Shown here one piece after another: positions 42,947 through 52,290 of a DNA stretch of 64,000 bases; within the stretch, counting starts at the first letter, position 1; each line of letters opens with the position of its first letter. Made by a program: the position numbers and the translations under genes. Source of the stretch: Pedobacter changchengzhani. GTDB lineage: Bacteria; Bacteroidota; Bacteroidia; Sphingobacteriales; Sphingobacteriaceae. Under the pieces are notes generated by a model. The model did no database searches, was not told the DNA's origin, and saw nothing but the letters and a program-made list of their open reading frames with translations. The stretch spans positions 186,001-250,000 of the forward strand of contig NZ_SJCY01000002.1 of assembly GCF_004354365.1 (NCBI RefSeq), in the 5' to 3' direction.

Positions 42947-43469
42947 ATATCCCTTTCGTTTCCAAAAAAGTTTTTTCTTGCGCTAAAATATTTGCATCAT
43001 CAACCAGATACGATTTAATGTCGGCGATTTTCATCTCGTCAACTACATCTACAAAGTTTTTATAAATAGATGTTTTGGTAGGCTTTATAATCACAATCAT
43101 GTATTTTGTAGGATCGTTTAGGTACAGATTTTTAATTTTCTTTTTATTAGACGAAATCTCATCTTGAATATTTTTAAGATTTCCAATTTTCATCACCGCA
43201 CTTTTCGCATCGCCCATATAATAAGCACTTTGGTTATTTTTGCCCAAAAGGATAGTCATTGTTCTAGATTGAGTTACAGGTTCTGGATTCATATCTACAG
43301 GTTTCGCAATGTCTATTGCGTTAAACTCGCCCAAAGATGTAGTTAACATAAAAAATGTTGTAAGCAAAAACATTAAATCCACCATTGCGGTTAAATCCAC
43401 TCGTGGACTAGTTTTGTTTGATCTGCCCGAAGTAGCCTTGCCACTTTTAGGTAAGTTTAGTGATGCCAT
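42945..43469 (-). CDS. Orphan ExbD/TolR family protein
   Basis: A 174-aa protein with a basic N-terminus, a single membrane helix within PRVDLTAMVDLMFLLTTFF (essential Asp present), and a periplasmic domain with TMTILLGKNNQSAYYMGDA and KPTKTSIYKNFVDVVDEM. It is clearly a paralogue of the second operon exbD (36034-36540): same architecture, same TMTILLGK and Y-M-G-D/E-A segments. No exbB is adjacent, so it must use an ExbB encoded elsewhere, possibly the one at 37.2-38.1 kb. It is convergent with metK and divergent from the 114-aa protein gene. Confidence 0.9.
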   Translation of the reverse strand: MASLNLPKSGKATSGRSNKTSPRVDLTAMVDLMFLLTTFFMLTTSLGEFNAIDIAKPVDMNPEPVTQSRTMTILLGKNNQSAYYMGDAKSAVMKIGNLKNIQDEISSNKKKIKNLYLNDPTKYMIVIIKPTKTSIYKNFVDVVDEMKIADIKSYLVDDANILAQEKTFLETKGI

Positions 43470-43556
43470 AATTGTGAGGTTTTAATTATGAAGCAGTTAA
43501 ACTAAAAAATTCACAATTGAATAAATTTTAATTAGCCAATTGAAACCATTTGATGC

Positions 43557-43564
43557 TACGTTTG
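43557..43564 (+). promoter_or_regulatory. -7 box TACGTTTG upstream of the 114-aa protein gene
   Basis: TACGTTTG matches TAnnTTTG and ends 23 bp before ATG 43588, supporting that start over the TTG at 43540, which would lie upstream of the transcription start. A TTG 14 bp upstream is a weak -33 box. Confidence 0.45.
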
Positions 43565-43587
43565 TTTTAACAGAAACTACAACAATT

Positions 43588-43932
43588 ATGGAACAGCCAG
43601 TAGAAATGAATACCCTAAGTCAGATTTTAGAAAAATTAAGACTTAAAGGAAAGGATAATGAGTTGAAGATGACTGATCATGGTAAGATGCAGAGCGACAA
43701 CGGCAAAATTTACACACCCGAGGATTTGACTATCGTTAAAACATATCGTTTCGAAGGCATGTCTGATCCGGGTGATAATTCTGTGCTTTATATATTGGTG
43801 GATCAAGATAACGAAATGAGTTATATTATTGATGCTTATGGTCTTTATTCAGATCATGACGGGCCAGCATTTGATGACTTTTTAAAGAAAATTAACACCG
43901 CCGATAGAGACGAACAAGAATTATTTAGCTAA
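43588..43932 (+). CDS. Small conserved acidic protein of unknown function
   Basis: A 114-aa soluble acidic protein (MEQPVEMNTLSQILEKLRLKG...). The segment MTDHGKMQSDNGKIYTPEDLTIVKTYRFEG and the acidic C-terminus (DHDGPAFDDFLKKI) show no recognisable domain; it looks like a phosphoribosylpyrophosphate-independent, Bacteroidota-restricted conserved hypothetical. I place the start at ATG 43588 because of the upstream -7 box; another in-frame ATG at 43606 is possible. It is monocistronic, divergent from the orphan exbD, and ends at a strong bidirectional terminator. I cannot assign a function. Confidence 0.7.
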   Translation: MEQPVEMNTLSQILEKLRLKGKDNELKMTDHGKMQSDNGKIYTPEDLTIVKTYRFEGMSDPGDNSVLYILVDQDNEMSYIIDAYGLYSDHDGPAFDDFLKKINTADRDEQELFS

Positions 43933-43935
43933 TAT

Positions 43936-43967
43936 AAAAGGGGCGAAGTGAAAACTTAGCCCCTTTT
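43936..43967. terminator. Bidirectional terminator between the 114-aa protein gene and the SASA esterase gene
   Basis: The stem AAAAGGGGC / GCCCCTTTT, extended inside by AAGT / ACTT, lies between converging genes. It marks the left end of the PUL transcripts. Confidence 0.9.
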
Positions 43968-43987
43968 GATAAATAGCATTTTTAAAA

Positions 43988-44791
43988 TTACTTTTTTTGA
44001 AGTAACAACATTTTTTCGGCGTAACGTTGACCCAAGGTTATTGCAGAAGCCGAAGTGAAGTGCAAATTATCTCCCTTATCTGTTAATCCTTCTGAGCTAA
44101 CAACTGCAGTGTTGGGCACTTCGCTCGGCAATTTATTTATTTCTGTATTAAATGTTTGAAAAGAAGTATTGTATCTACCTAATTCGCCTGCTATAAAAGG
44201 CAAATTTGGGTTTCCAACAAGTGTTCTTACCCTATTAATTAATACTTTTAGCTTTGCTAGATAACCTGCTACTGCTTCTGGCTTACTATCAGATTCTCCT
44301 TGATGCCACAGAATACCCTTAATTGTTCCTGTTTTCATTGCTTCGATAATCCGCTTTTCGGCATCATCATAAGGGTATTTTTTTGTTTCAGAATCATAAC
44401 CCTTTGGTTGCCAAGAATTTATTGATGTACCGCCAACGGCAGTGGGCACTAATCCTATTTCGATGTTTTTATTAGCACTTTGCATAGCTAATCCAAAAGA
44501 TAAACCAGGCCCAACTGCAGAAGTTCCAGGCTTATCGAAATGAATTGGATTTTTAGCTGGCACCCATTTTAAATCTTCTGTAAGCATTAAGACTTTTTCA
44601 TTTTTAATAATGTTATCATCAGGTGTTAAAGGCCCACGACCAGCCATGTTGGATTGGCCCATTAAAATATAAATATCTAAATTTGTATCCTTTACATTGT
44701 TGGTTTTTAAAGTTTCCATTTTTTTAACTGTGCAACCTGCGCAAAATAATCCGAAGGCTAAAATTAAGCTACTGTTTAAAATATTTTTCAT
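43988..44791 (-). CDS. SASA/CE6-like carbohydrate O-acetylesterase lipoprotein
   Basis: A 267-aa lipoprotein (MKNILNSSLILAFGLFCAGC, Cys20). The SASA (sialate O-acetylesterase-like, SGNH) domain has IYILMGQSNMAGRGPL with the nucleophile Ser47, VGGTSINSWQPKG, ILWHQGESDS (conserved Gly/Gln-Gly-Glu block) and DNLHFTSASAITLG with the catalytic Asp-x-x-His. CE6 enzymes in this family deacetylate xylan. The xylan-type PUL context supports acetylxylan esterase rather than sialic acid work. It follows the HTCS gene by 33 bp and may be co-transcribed with it. Confidence 0.85.
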   Translation of the reverse strand: MKNILNSSLILAFGLFCAGCTVKKMETLKTNNVKDTNLDIYILMGQSNMAGRGPLTPDDNIIKNEKVLMLTEDLKWVPAKNPIHFDKPGTSAVGPGLSFGLAMQSANKNIEIGLVPTAVGGTSINSWQPKGYDSETKKYPYDDAEKRIIEAMKTGTIKGILWHQGESDSKPEAVAGYLAKLKVLINRVRTLVGNPNLPFIAGELGRYNTSFQTFNTEINKLPSEVPNTAVVSSEGLTDKGDNLHFTSASAITLGQRYAEKMLLLQKK

Positions 44792-44824
44792 TGTAATTAT
44801 TGGGGTATTAGGTATGTAATTGGT

Positions 44825-47800
44825 TTAAGTATTCAAATCTGTTTTACTTTGATCAGAAAATTCTGAAGGCGTAACTTTAAACTGTTGATGAAAGCATTTT
44901 GAGAAATAGGAATGCGAGCTAAAACCTACCATGTACCCAATTTCAGAAATATTATATTCTTTTGTCATCAATAATCGTGCTGCATTTTTCAATCTAATTA
45001 CCCTAATAAATTCATTTGGAACATAGCCTGTCATCGATTTAATTTTTTTGTATAGGCTAGATCGGCTTAATCCAATATCTCGCCCTAGTTCCTCTACAGA
45101 TAACAATGGATCTGCAATCCGGTCTTCAATCAGCGCGATTAGCTTATTCATAAAATCTTTATCTTTAGTACCAGCAGGTAAAATTTCAAAACTCTCGAAT
45201 GGCGATTGAGAAAAACGTTGTTTAAGATTTTGCCTTAATTCCATTAAGTTTTTGGTAATTAGGGCTAAATTTTTCCATTTAAAAGGTTTTGAGATATACG
45301 CATCTGCTCCGTTTTCTAAACCCTCTGTAACTGAGTCTGAATCTGTTTTTGCGGTGAGCAAAATTACGGGTAAATGGCTGTAAGCAATATTATTTTTAAT
45401 TTTTTTGCACATCTCGATACCATCCATCACAGGCATCATTACATCAGAAACCACCATATCTACTTGGTGCTTATCTAACAATTCAAGTGCCTTTAATCCA
45501 TTATTTGCTTTTATTACAAAGTAACCAGCCGATTCATAATTTTCGGAAATAAATTTAAGCAGCGCAAAGTCATCTTCTACAACCAAAACGGTTTGTTGCC
45601 CCTCTTCAGATTCGCCAATTGGCAAGTTAACTTGTTGATTAATAACTTCGCCTTCATTAAAAGGAATTTCAAGGGTAAAAGTTGTTTTCACATTTTGCTG
45701 ACTATGAACAGATAAATTTCCTTCGTGTTTTTCTACCAGCGATTTGGCAAGTGCTAAGCCGATTCCCGATCCACCTAAATTGCTGTAATAATGATCTTGT
45801 GTTTGAACTTTAAAAAATTTAGTAAAAATAGACTCTATTTGTGATTCTGGTATGCCAATTCCATCATCCTCCACAGAAATGGAAATTACCTTTTGGTTTA
45901 TTGAAGCAGCTAATTTTACCCCAATTGAAATAACTACATTTTTACGTGCGAATTTTGAGGCATTTATGAGTAAATTACTAATGATTTTATTGATTGCCTC
46001 GGGATCTAACATCGCATAAATAACTTTCTCGTTGCACTGTACGCTAAAATTTATTCCCTTTTGATAAGTCATTGCAGAAAACTTATCTTTTATACTGGTT
46101 ATTAACGATACCAATTCTACTTTTTCTACATGGATGTTATAAATATCGCTTTCTATTCTCCTAAAATCTAACAACTGATTTACCAACGTAAGCAACCTAT
46201 CGCTGTTCTCTTCCATGGTTTGCAATTGCGATAAATTCTCTTCATCTAACTGCTTTTTACTTAGCATTTTTTCTAAAGGTGCAATTATTAACGACAGTGG
46301 CGTTCTAATTTCATGCGCCATAACCGTAAAAAACTCGATCTTTTGCTTGTAAAATTCCTTCTCGTTGATGTTTTTTAAACGTTCTAACTTAATTTCATTT
46401 TGCTGGCGTGTTTTTTCTAAAAAGTATTTACTTAGCAAATAAGCCAATAAAATAATTACAATTGCGTACAAAAAGTAGGCAATTTTAGTCCGGTAAAAAG
46501 GTGGCAAAATTTCAATATCAATATGATAAGCATTTTGATATGGGTTTACGGTATTGTTAAGATCAGTTACCAAAAATCTATAATTACCGGCTGGCAAATT
46601 GGTATATGTAGCCTTTTGCTGCGTACCTACTTTATTCCAATCTTTATCAAAACCCTCCATTTTAAATGCATATTGAGTTTTATTCGGCGCAATAAAACTC
46701 AATTGGGCGTACTCGAAACTAATTACAGATTGATTAGGTTTTAAAATAATTTTATTTGTAAAGTTTATACTTTGTACCAACGGACTATTTTTATCGCCGA
46801 TGACTACATCTTTATTAAAAATTTGAAAGTTTGTAAGCACAATTGGCGCATTTTGTATGGAATGATGGATATTTACTGGCATAAATGCATTAAAACCCTT
46901 TATGCCACCAAAATAAATTTTACCATCACTATCTTTAAGAAAAGCCTTATAATTATATTGCTGACTTTGTGAATTATCCCACCTATCAATGTTCTTTGCA
47001 GATTTTGCTTTCAAATCTAGCTCATAAATTCCTTTGTTGGTAGAGAGCCAAAATGTTTGGTCGTTCTCCATCACTACGCCATAAATTACATTGCTTTCAA
47101 TGCCATATTTTTCGTTATAATCAGTAAATTTTTCAGTTTTAATATTAAAAACGCTTAAACCCCCTCCATCTGTACCCAACCACAAATTACCCTTTCCATC
47201 ATCTAAAATAGAGATTACCTTGTTTGAGTTTATGCTGTTTGACGATGAATTCATTACAAACCTAGTCGTTCTACCAGCTTTATCCATTCTCACCAAGCCG
47301 TTATCATAAGTTGCTATCCAAATTATTCCATCTTTATCTTGATAAACTTGATAGATACAACTTTTTTCCAAATACTTGTCTTTTATCCTGATAAAGTTAT
47401 CTGCCTTTGCATCATAAAGGTTTAATCCGGAAATGGTTGACACCCAAATTCTGCCTTCTCTATCTTCATTGATCGCATAAACACTGTTATCGCTTAATGA
47501 AAGGGGGTTGTTGGGGTTACTGGTATATCTTTTAATGTTTCCAGTTGTTGGGTTCAAAATATTTAGGCCACCCGTGTACATACCTATCCAAATATTTTTT
47601 TGCTTATCTTCAAAAAGTGCATGAATATTATGGTAGGATAATTTTTGCTGATTTGGCGCAAATGGATAACGTTTAAACGTTTTATCTTTTGTGTTGAAAC
47701 TATTAAGTCCGGCGTCTTCTGTACCAATTAAAATTTGATGATCGCCAACCTTTAAAAAGGAACTTACTGCATTTCCAACTAATGAATTGGCTGCGCCAGA

Positions 47801-48847
47801 TGAATAATAATATTCTAAATTAGAAAATTTACTATTGTAATAATTCAGTCCTCCAAAATAAGTTCCTATCCAAAAACCACCTTCTCTATCTTTAAAAACA
47901 GTGTAAACGGCATCATCACTTAGGCTATATAAATCATCATTTCTGCTTTGATAGTTTGTAAATAAACCAGTTTGGGTATTTAAAATGTTTAATCCTTTTT
48001 CAGTAGCAAAATAAATCGTTCCTTTCTCAAACTGATAGATGTCTCTCACAATATTATCAGAAATATCATTTTCTCCACCCTTTACATATACTTTAAATTG
48101 CTGAGTTTCTTGGTAAAAACAATTTAAACCGCCAGACATGGTTCCTACCCAAATATTGCCATCAAGATCTTTTAAAATACTTAAAATAAAATTATTAGAT
48201 AGCGAACCGACTGCACTCGAAGTATGAAAATTCTTGATTCGATTATGTTGTGGGTCTAAAACATCTATCCCTTGCCCATAAGTTCCAACCCAAATTTGGC
48301 CCGAATTATCTTCTACTATTTTTGATATTTCATTGGAGGAAAGCCCGTTGCCACTTGCAGTACGAATATAATTGGTAATGTGTTTTTTTTGAATTTGATA
48401 GCGGTAAGCGCCATTACTTTTTGTGGCTATCCAAATATTATTTTTACTGTCTTTATAAATATCGTTAATAAAAGCTTTACCTATTGGCTCAAAAAGTTTA
48501 AAAGTTTCGGTTGGTAAATCGAAGATGTAAATTCCTGCTTCTGTACCAATCCAAAACGTTTTTGCATCGTATTTGAATATTTTATGGATGAAGTTATTGC
48601 CTAATGAATTTTTGTTCTTTTTATTAAATTGATAGGATTTAAACTCATGACCATCAAAACGATTTAAACCATACTTGGTTCCAAACCACATAAAGCCTTG
48701 GTCATCTTGTTCAATATCCCAAATAGTATTGGCGCAAAGTCCATCAGTTGATGTATAATTTCTAAAAAATATTTTTTGTGCAATAATTTGAGGCGTGCTA
48801 AGCACACTTAACAGAAAAATTAACGCTAGCTTCTTCATCATATCCAA
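44825..48847 (-). CDS. Hybrid two-component system sensor/regulator (HTCS)
   Basis: A 1340-aa protein typical of PUL control. After a signal peptide (about 1-24) comes a periplasmic sensor of about 14 two-bladed propeller repeats (about 30-700: WDIEQDDQGFMWFGTKYGLNRFDG and many IWVGT / IWIGT copies), a Y_Y_Y domain (about 715-780) and a membrane helix (about 790-810). The cytoplasmic part has HisKA (AHEIRTPLSLI, His845), HATPase (GGSGIGLALAKSLVE), a receiver domain (VVSDVMMPVMDG, Asp1135) and an AraC-type DNA-binding domain (about 1230-1340: LSVEELGRDIGLSRSSLYKKI, IGYMVGFSSHSYFSKCF). It senses oligosaccharides in the periplasm and activates the adjacent PUL. Confidence 0.95.
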   Translation of the reverse strand: MDMMKKLALIFLLSVLSTPQIIAQKIFFRNYTSTDGLCANTIWDIEQDDQGFMWFGTKYGLNRFDGHEFKSYQFNKKNKNSLGNNFIHKIFKYDAKTFWIGTEAGIYIFDLPTETFKLFEPIGKAFINDIYKDSKNNIWIATKSNGAYRYQIQKKHITNYIRTASGNGLSSNEISKIVEDNSGQIWVGTYGQGIDVLDPQHNRIKNFHTSSAVGSLSNNFILSILKDLDGNIWVGTMSGGLNCFYQETQQFKVYVKGGENDISDNIVRDIYQFEKGTIYFATEKGLNILNTQTGLFTNYQSRNDDLYSLSDDAVYTVFKDREGGFWIGTYFGGLNYYNSKFSNLEYYYSSGAANSLVGNAVSSFLKVGDHQILIGTEDAGLNSFNTKDKTFKRYPFAPNQQKLSYHNIHALFEDKQKNIWIGMYTGGLNILNPTTGNIKRYTSNPNNPLSLSDNSVYAINEDREGRIWVSTISGLNLYDAKADNFIRIKDKYLEKSCIYQVYQDKDGIIWIATYDNGLVRMDKAGRTTRFVMNSSSNSINSNKVISILDDGKGNLWLGTDGGGLSVFNIKTEKFTDYNEKYGIESNVIYGVVMENDQTFWLSTNKGIYELDLKAKSAKNIDRWDNSQSQQYNYKAFLKDSDGKIYFGGIKGFNAFMPVNIHHSIQNAPIVLTNFQIFNKDVVIGDKNSPLVQSINFTNKIILKPNQSVISFEYAQLSFIAPNKTQYAFKMEGFDKDWNKVGTQQKATYTNLPAGNYRFLVTDLNNTVNPYQNAYHIDIEILPPFYRTKIAYFLYAIVIILLAYLLSKYFLEKTRQQNEIKLERLKNINEKEFYKQKIEFFTVMAHEIRTPLSLIIAPLEKMLSKKQLDEENLSQLQTMEENSDRLLTLVNQLLDFRRIESDIYNIHVEKVELVSLITSIKDKFSAMTYQKGINFSVQCNEKVIYAMLDPEAINKIISNLLINASKFARKNVVISIGVKLAASINQKVISISVEDDGIGIPESQIESIFTKFFKVQTQDHYYSNLGGSGIGLALAKSLVEKHEGNLSVHSQQNVKTTFTLEIPFNEGEVINQQVNLPIGESEEGQQTVLVVEDDFALLKFISENYESAGYFVIKANNGLKALELLDKHQVDMVVSDVMMPVMDGIEMCKKIKNNIAYSHLPVILLTAKTDSDSVTEGLENGADAYISKPFKWKNLALITKNLMELRQNLKQRFSQSPFESFEILPAGTKDKDFMNKLIALIEDRIADPLLSVEELGRDIGLSRSSLYKKIKSMTGYVPNEFIRVIRLKNAARLLMTKEYNISEIGYMVGFSSHSYFSKCFHQQFKVTPSEFSDQSKTDLNT

Positions 48848-48980
48848 AACGTAAAATTATATCAATATATATTACAATACATCGGTATAAAGTTAAATTT
48901 ATTACTTAAAAATGTTGCGTTAAATCCACAATTACAAGTAACATAATCAATGGATTAAATTTAGACGTTTCTACAAAACA

Positions 48981-49009
48981 AAAAAGTTAGCCTTTCGACT
49001 AACCTTTTT
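48981..49009 (-). terminator. Terminator between the GH5-like gene and the HTCS gene
   Basis: The stem AAAAAGTTAG / CTAACCTTTTT (one bulged C) with an 8-nt loop lies 21 bp after the GH5-like stop. It separates the SusCD operon from the HTCS transcript. Confidence 0.75.
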
Positions 49010-49029
49010 GATAATTAAACTAACCAAAT

Positions 49030-50112
49030 TTATTTTTTACCATTCAATTTTTTGATCACATCCACTTCATCTTGACGATATGGTGTTCCATCTTTTCTAA
49101 AAACTTCGTGAAACCATTCTGTAGGCTCGCTACCATCAGGCAATGGTGTATCCCAAGCGTATTTTGTGTTCGATTTTCCATCAACCAAACCCCAATTTAT
49201 TGCGCCAATGTTTTCTTTTTTAAGCAAAGGCATAATGTTTGCAAAACGGCTGTTGCGAGAACGTGCCATATATTCTGTGCAAATCATTGGTCTGCCAAAG
49301 CTTTTTAGCATATCAATAACACGTTGGTGCCATTCAGGCGCTTCATAATCGTGGTAGGTTATAATATCTGAGTTTAAAGCCTGAATCGCATTTAATTCAT
49401 GGTAACTCCAATCCCACAAACCTATACTAATTGGTTGTGTTGGATCAACAGCTCTTGCCCATTTAATAACACTTTTAACCAATGGGATTGATGTGGTTAA
49501 CTTACCAGAATTACCTGGCTCGTTGTATAAATCCCAAAGCAAAATACGATCATCTGATTTGAAATGAGTCATTACATCTGTTACATATTTTTCTAAAGCT
49601 GGGTATTTGTCGGGGTTTTTAGAATCTGGATCTCCAGGATCTTGCACCCAACCCGAATTATGGATACCCACTTTTGGTTCTGGTTGTTTGCCTGCAAAAC
49701 CTTGTTTATTCCAGCAATCATCAAAAAACACAAAAATAGTTTTTATTTTATGCTTGTTTGCGATGGTTAAATACTGATCCATACGCTTCTTGAAACCCGA
49801 TGGATCCTCCTTCCAAGCGATGCTGTGTAAGTAAACCCGCATGGTATTAAAGCCAATACTTTCTGCCCAACCCAGCTCTTTATCAATTGTTGGCGCATCA
49901 AAAGTAGCTGCCTGCCACATTTCTAACTGGTTAATTGCGGTGCTTGGCAAAAAATCTGCTCCACTCATCCAAGGGTGTTGCTTATACCAAGCGTTTGCTT
50001 TCTCTATAGACCAAACTTTACCTAAAATTTCGGGATTGTTATCTTGTGCAGAAACGTTTGCTATTGCTAAAAAACAAACGAAAGCACAAATGATTATCTT
50101 TTTAATAGTCAT
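49030..50112 (-). CDS. Clan GH-A glycoside hydrolase (GH5-like), secreted
   Basis: A 360-aa protein with a signal peptide (about 1-22, ending ANVSAQ). The (beta/alpha)8 barrel has RVYLHSIAW, IFVFFDDCW, the acid/base motif LLWDLYNEPGN (Glu198), YHDYEAPEW and the nucleophile strand MICTEYMAR (Glu280). The pair Asn-Glu and distant Glu define clan GH-A. Family assignment within the clan (GH5, GH39, GH2-like or an unclassified subfamily) is uncertain. It follows the two GH43 genes with a 2-bp gap and ends the SusCD operon. A xylan or arabinose-side-chain-related activity is inferred from context only. Confidence 0.8.
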   Translation of the reverse strand: MTIKKIIICAFVCFLAIANVSAQDNNPEILGKVWSIEKANAWYKQHPWMSGADFLPSTAINQLEMWQAATFDAPTIDKELGWAESIGFNTMRVYLHSIAWKEDPSGFKKRMDQYLTIANKHKIKTIFVFFDDCWNKQGFAGKQPEPKVGIHNSGWVQDPGDPDSKNPDKYPALEKYVTDVMTHFKSDDRILLWDLYNEPGNSGKLTTSIPLVKSVIKWARAVDPTQPISIGLWDWSYHELNAIQALNSDIITYHDYEAPEWHQRVIDMLKSFGRPMICTEYMARSRNSRFANIMPLLKKENIGAINWGLVDGKSNTKYAWDTPLPDGSEPTEWFHEVFRKDGTPYRQDEVDVIKKLNGKK

Positions 50113-50114
50113 AA

Positions 50115-51143
50115 TTATTTTGAAGGTATTTTAATGATTGTATTTGTTTTTAGCGGTTCTCCAAAATTTGGGGTACCATCTTTATTCCAAGTAAATTTTT
50201 GTGCCCTGGGCGATCTAAATATGCCGCAGCCTTGTCCCGGCTGATCGTTTGCATGGTATAATATCCAATTTTCTTTGCCATTTGGCGAGGTAAAAAATGA
50301 ATTATGACCAGGTGCGTAAACCCCGTTTTTGGCCGATTGCTTAAACACTGGCTGGCTGGCTTTTGTCCAAGATTTAGCTGAAAGAATATCCTTACCCGTT
50401 AAGGTTAACATTCCTAAAGCATAAAAATCTGTCCAACAACCACTGGCAGAATAAATTAGAAAAGTTTTTTTGCCGTTGACTAAAATCTGCGGGCCTTCGT
50501 TCACACTTACGTGAGGTGGATTACCGGGATCATTTAAATCGCCATGTAATTCCCACTCTAATTGCGGTGTAGATATTTTATGGCGTTTCCCTTCTATGGT
50601 GTAGGGATTTTTCATTTTAGCAATAAAAATTTCTTGCTTACCATTGCTGTCGCCTTCCCAGCCAGACCAAATCATATAAAGTTGTTTTTTATGGTAAAAT
50701 ACCGAACCATCTATCGCCCATTTATCAGTATCATCGCCAACTTTACCCTTAAAAACCCATTCTCCTTTTAACGGATCTAGGGCGCTATTTTCTAGCACAT
50801 ACATTCTATGCGTAGCATTATCTCCATTATCTGCAGCGAAATACACGTACCATTTGTTGTTTATAAAATGAATCTCTGGCGCCCATATCTCTTTCGAATA
50901 CATGGTTCCCTTGGCAGGCAGAAAAATAGTTCGTTGCTCAGCTGTACTTAAATCAGCCAAATTTTTTGTTTTCCACAACACCAAACTATCTTGCATGGTG
51001 TGCATGTAGTAGTAAAACCCGTCTTTATGTATGCTCCATGGATCTGCACCACTTGGCAATAAAGGGTTGGTAAAAGTTTGCGCTTGTGTAAAAACTGCAA
51101 AACCGCATAGTAAATAAAAAATAATTATTTTTTTAGCCATCAT
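50115..51143 (-). CDS. GH43 family glycoside hydrolase (periplasmic, copy A)
   Basis: A 342-aa five-bladed propeller enzyme with a cleavable signal peptide (ending FTQAQ). The three carboxylates of GH43 are present: Asp34 (SGADPW, base), Asp145 (WAIDGS, pKa modulator) and Glu216 (VNEGPQ, acid). The family includes alpha-L-arabinofuranosidases and beta-xylosidases. It lies 7 bp after copy B (51151-52224) and is 2 bp before the GH5-like gene. It shares long similar segments with copy B, so the two arose by duplication. Copy A is soluble; copy B is a lipoprotein. Confidence 0.88.
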   Translation of the reverse strand: MMAKKIIIFYLLCGFAVFTQAQTFTNPLLPSGADPWSIHKDGFYYYMHTMQDSLVLWKTKNLADLSTAEQRTIFLPAKGTMYSKEIWAPEIHFINNKWYVYFAADNGDNATHRMYVLENSALDPLKGEWVFKGKVGDDTDKWAIDGSVFYHKKQLYMIWSGWEGDSNGKQEIFIAKMKNPYTIEGKRHKISTPQLEWELHGDLNDPGNPPHVSVNEGPQILVNGKKTFLIYSASGCWTDFYALGMLTLTGKDILSAKSWTKASQPVFKQSAKNGVYAPGHNSFFTSPNGKENWILYHANDQPGQGCGIFRSPRAQKFTWNKDGTPNFGEPLKTNTIIKIPSK

Positions 51144-51150
51144 AATTTTA

Positions 51151-52224
51151 TTATTCTCCTGAAGGTTTAGTAACTTTTAACCCAGTTGCAACAGGAGTGC
51201 CAAAATTTGGAGATCCATCTACGTTAAATGTAAATTGTTGCATCCTAACATTTCTATTAGTACCGCAACCTTGTCCGGCTAAAGTGTTTGCATGATAAAT
51301 AATCCAATTTTGAGTTCCATCTGGAGATTTGAAAAATGAATTATGACCAGGCGCGTAAGCATTAGCAGAAGGATTTTTTGCAAATATTGGTTGAGCAGTT
51401 TTCGTCCAATCCGCTAGCACAAGTGGATTGCCGTTTGCTTTCAAGGTAAGCAAACCTAAAGCGTAATCATCTGTACCACAATAACTTGCAGAGTACACAA
51501 TGAATGCTTTATTGCCGTTAGCCAAAAACTGTGGTCCTTCATTTACGCCAAAACCATTCTTTTCCCAGCCAAATTGAGGCGTACTAAGCATTGTTGCATT
51601 GCCTTCTAAAGTATATGGATTTGTCATTTTAGCGATGTAGATATTCTGCGTTTTATCAATGTTCGTAACATCTGGTCTACCAGACCAAAGAAAATAACGT
51701 GATCCGTTGTATTCCATAATATCGCCATCTATCGCCCAAAAATCGGTATCGGCTGTAGAAAGTTTACCTTTTGATACCCAAGATCCTTGCATAGGATCGG
51801 CATTGGAGTTTTCTAATACCCAAGTACGTTGTGTTTTATCATCGCCATTACCTGCAGTGTAATAGATATACCATTTACCATCAAGAAAATTAATTTCTGG
51901 TGCCCAAATATTTTTTGAGTTGGGATCGCCTGTGGTGGGTGTAAAAACAGTTAACGGAACAGCATTGCTAATTTCACTCATTTTTTTGGTCGCCGACAAT
52001 TTTATAGAATTACCAGTGGTAACCATAAAATAGTAAGTCCCATCCTTTTGATATACATAAGGATCTGCTCCAGCAATTACTGGATTTATAAATTGATCAT
52101 TCTGCACAACCGGTGGCTTAATAGGTGTAGAGGGGCTATCGCCACCTTTACCGCAACCAATCATTAACCCAATTGGAATTAGGAGCGCCAATAAAGAGGG
52201 TTTAAAATTTTGTTTGTACATCAT
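51151..52224 (-). CDS. GH43 family glycoside hydrolase lipoprotein (copy B)
   Basis: A 357-aa protein from ATG 52224 (the upstream GTG gives a nine-residue extension without family support). The lipoprotein signal MMYKQNFKPSLLALLIPIGL leads to Cys24. Catalytic carboxylates are Asp54 (AGADPY), Asp166 (FWAIDGD) and Glu229 (VNEGPQ). Shared sequence with copy A includes IWAPEI, WVLENSN, IYIAKMTNPYT and YAPGHNSFF, with different loops. Lipid anchoring may place it at the outer membrane surface to act on larger chains before import, with copy A trimming in the periplasm; this split is inferred. Confidence 0.88.
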   Translation of the reverse strand: MMYKQNFKPSLLALLIPIGLMIGCGKGGDSPSTPIKPPVVQNDQFINPVIAGADPYVYQKDGTYYFMVTTGNSIKLSATKKMSEISNAVPLTVFTPTTGDPNSKNIWAPEINFLDGKWYIYYTAGNGDDKTQRTWVLENSNADPMQGSWVSKGKLSTADTDFWAIDGDIMEYNGSRYFLWSGRPDVTNIDKTQNIYIAKMTNPYTLEGNATMLSTPQFGWEKNGFGVNEGPQFLANGNKAFIVYSASYCGTDDYALGLLTLKANGNPLVLADWTKTAQPIFAKNPSANAYAPGHNSFFKSPDGTQNWIIYHANTLAGQGCGTNRNVRMQQFTFNVDGSPNFGTPVATGLKVTKPSGE

Positions 52225-52290
52225 GATTTTGTGTTTTATATAACAATACACGTTAGTTTAGAAAGTTTTTCTAAACTAACGTATAGAAAA

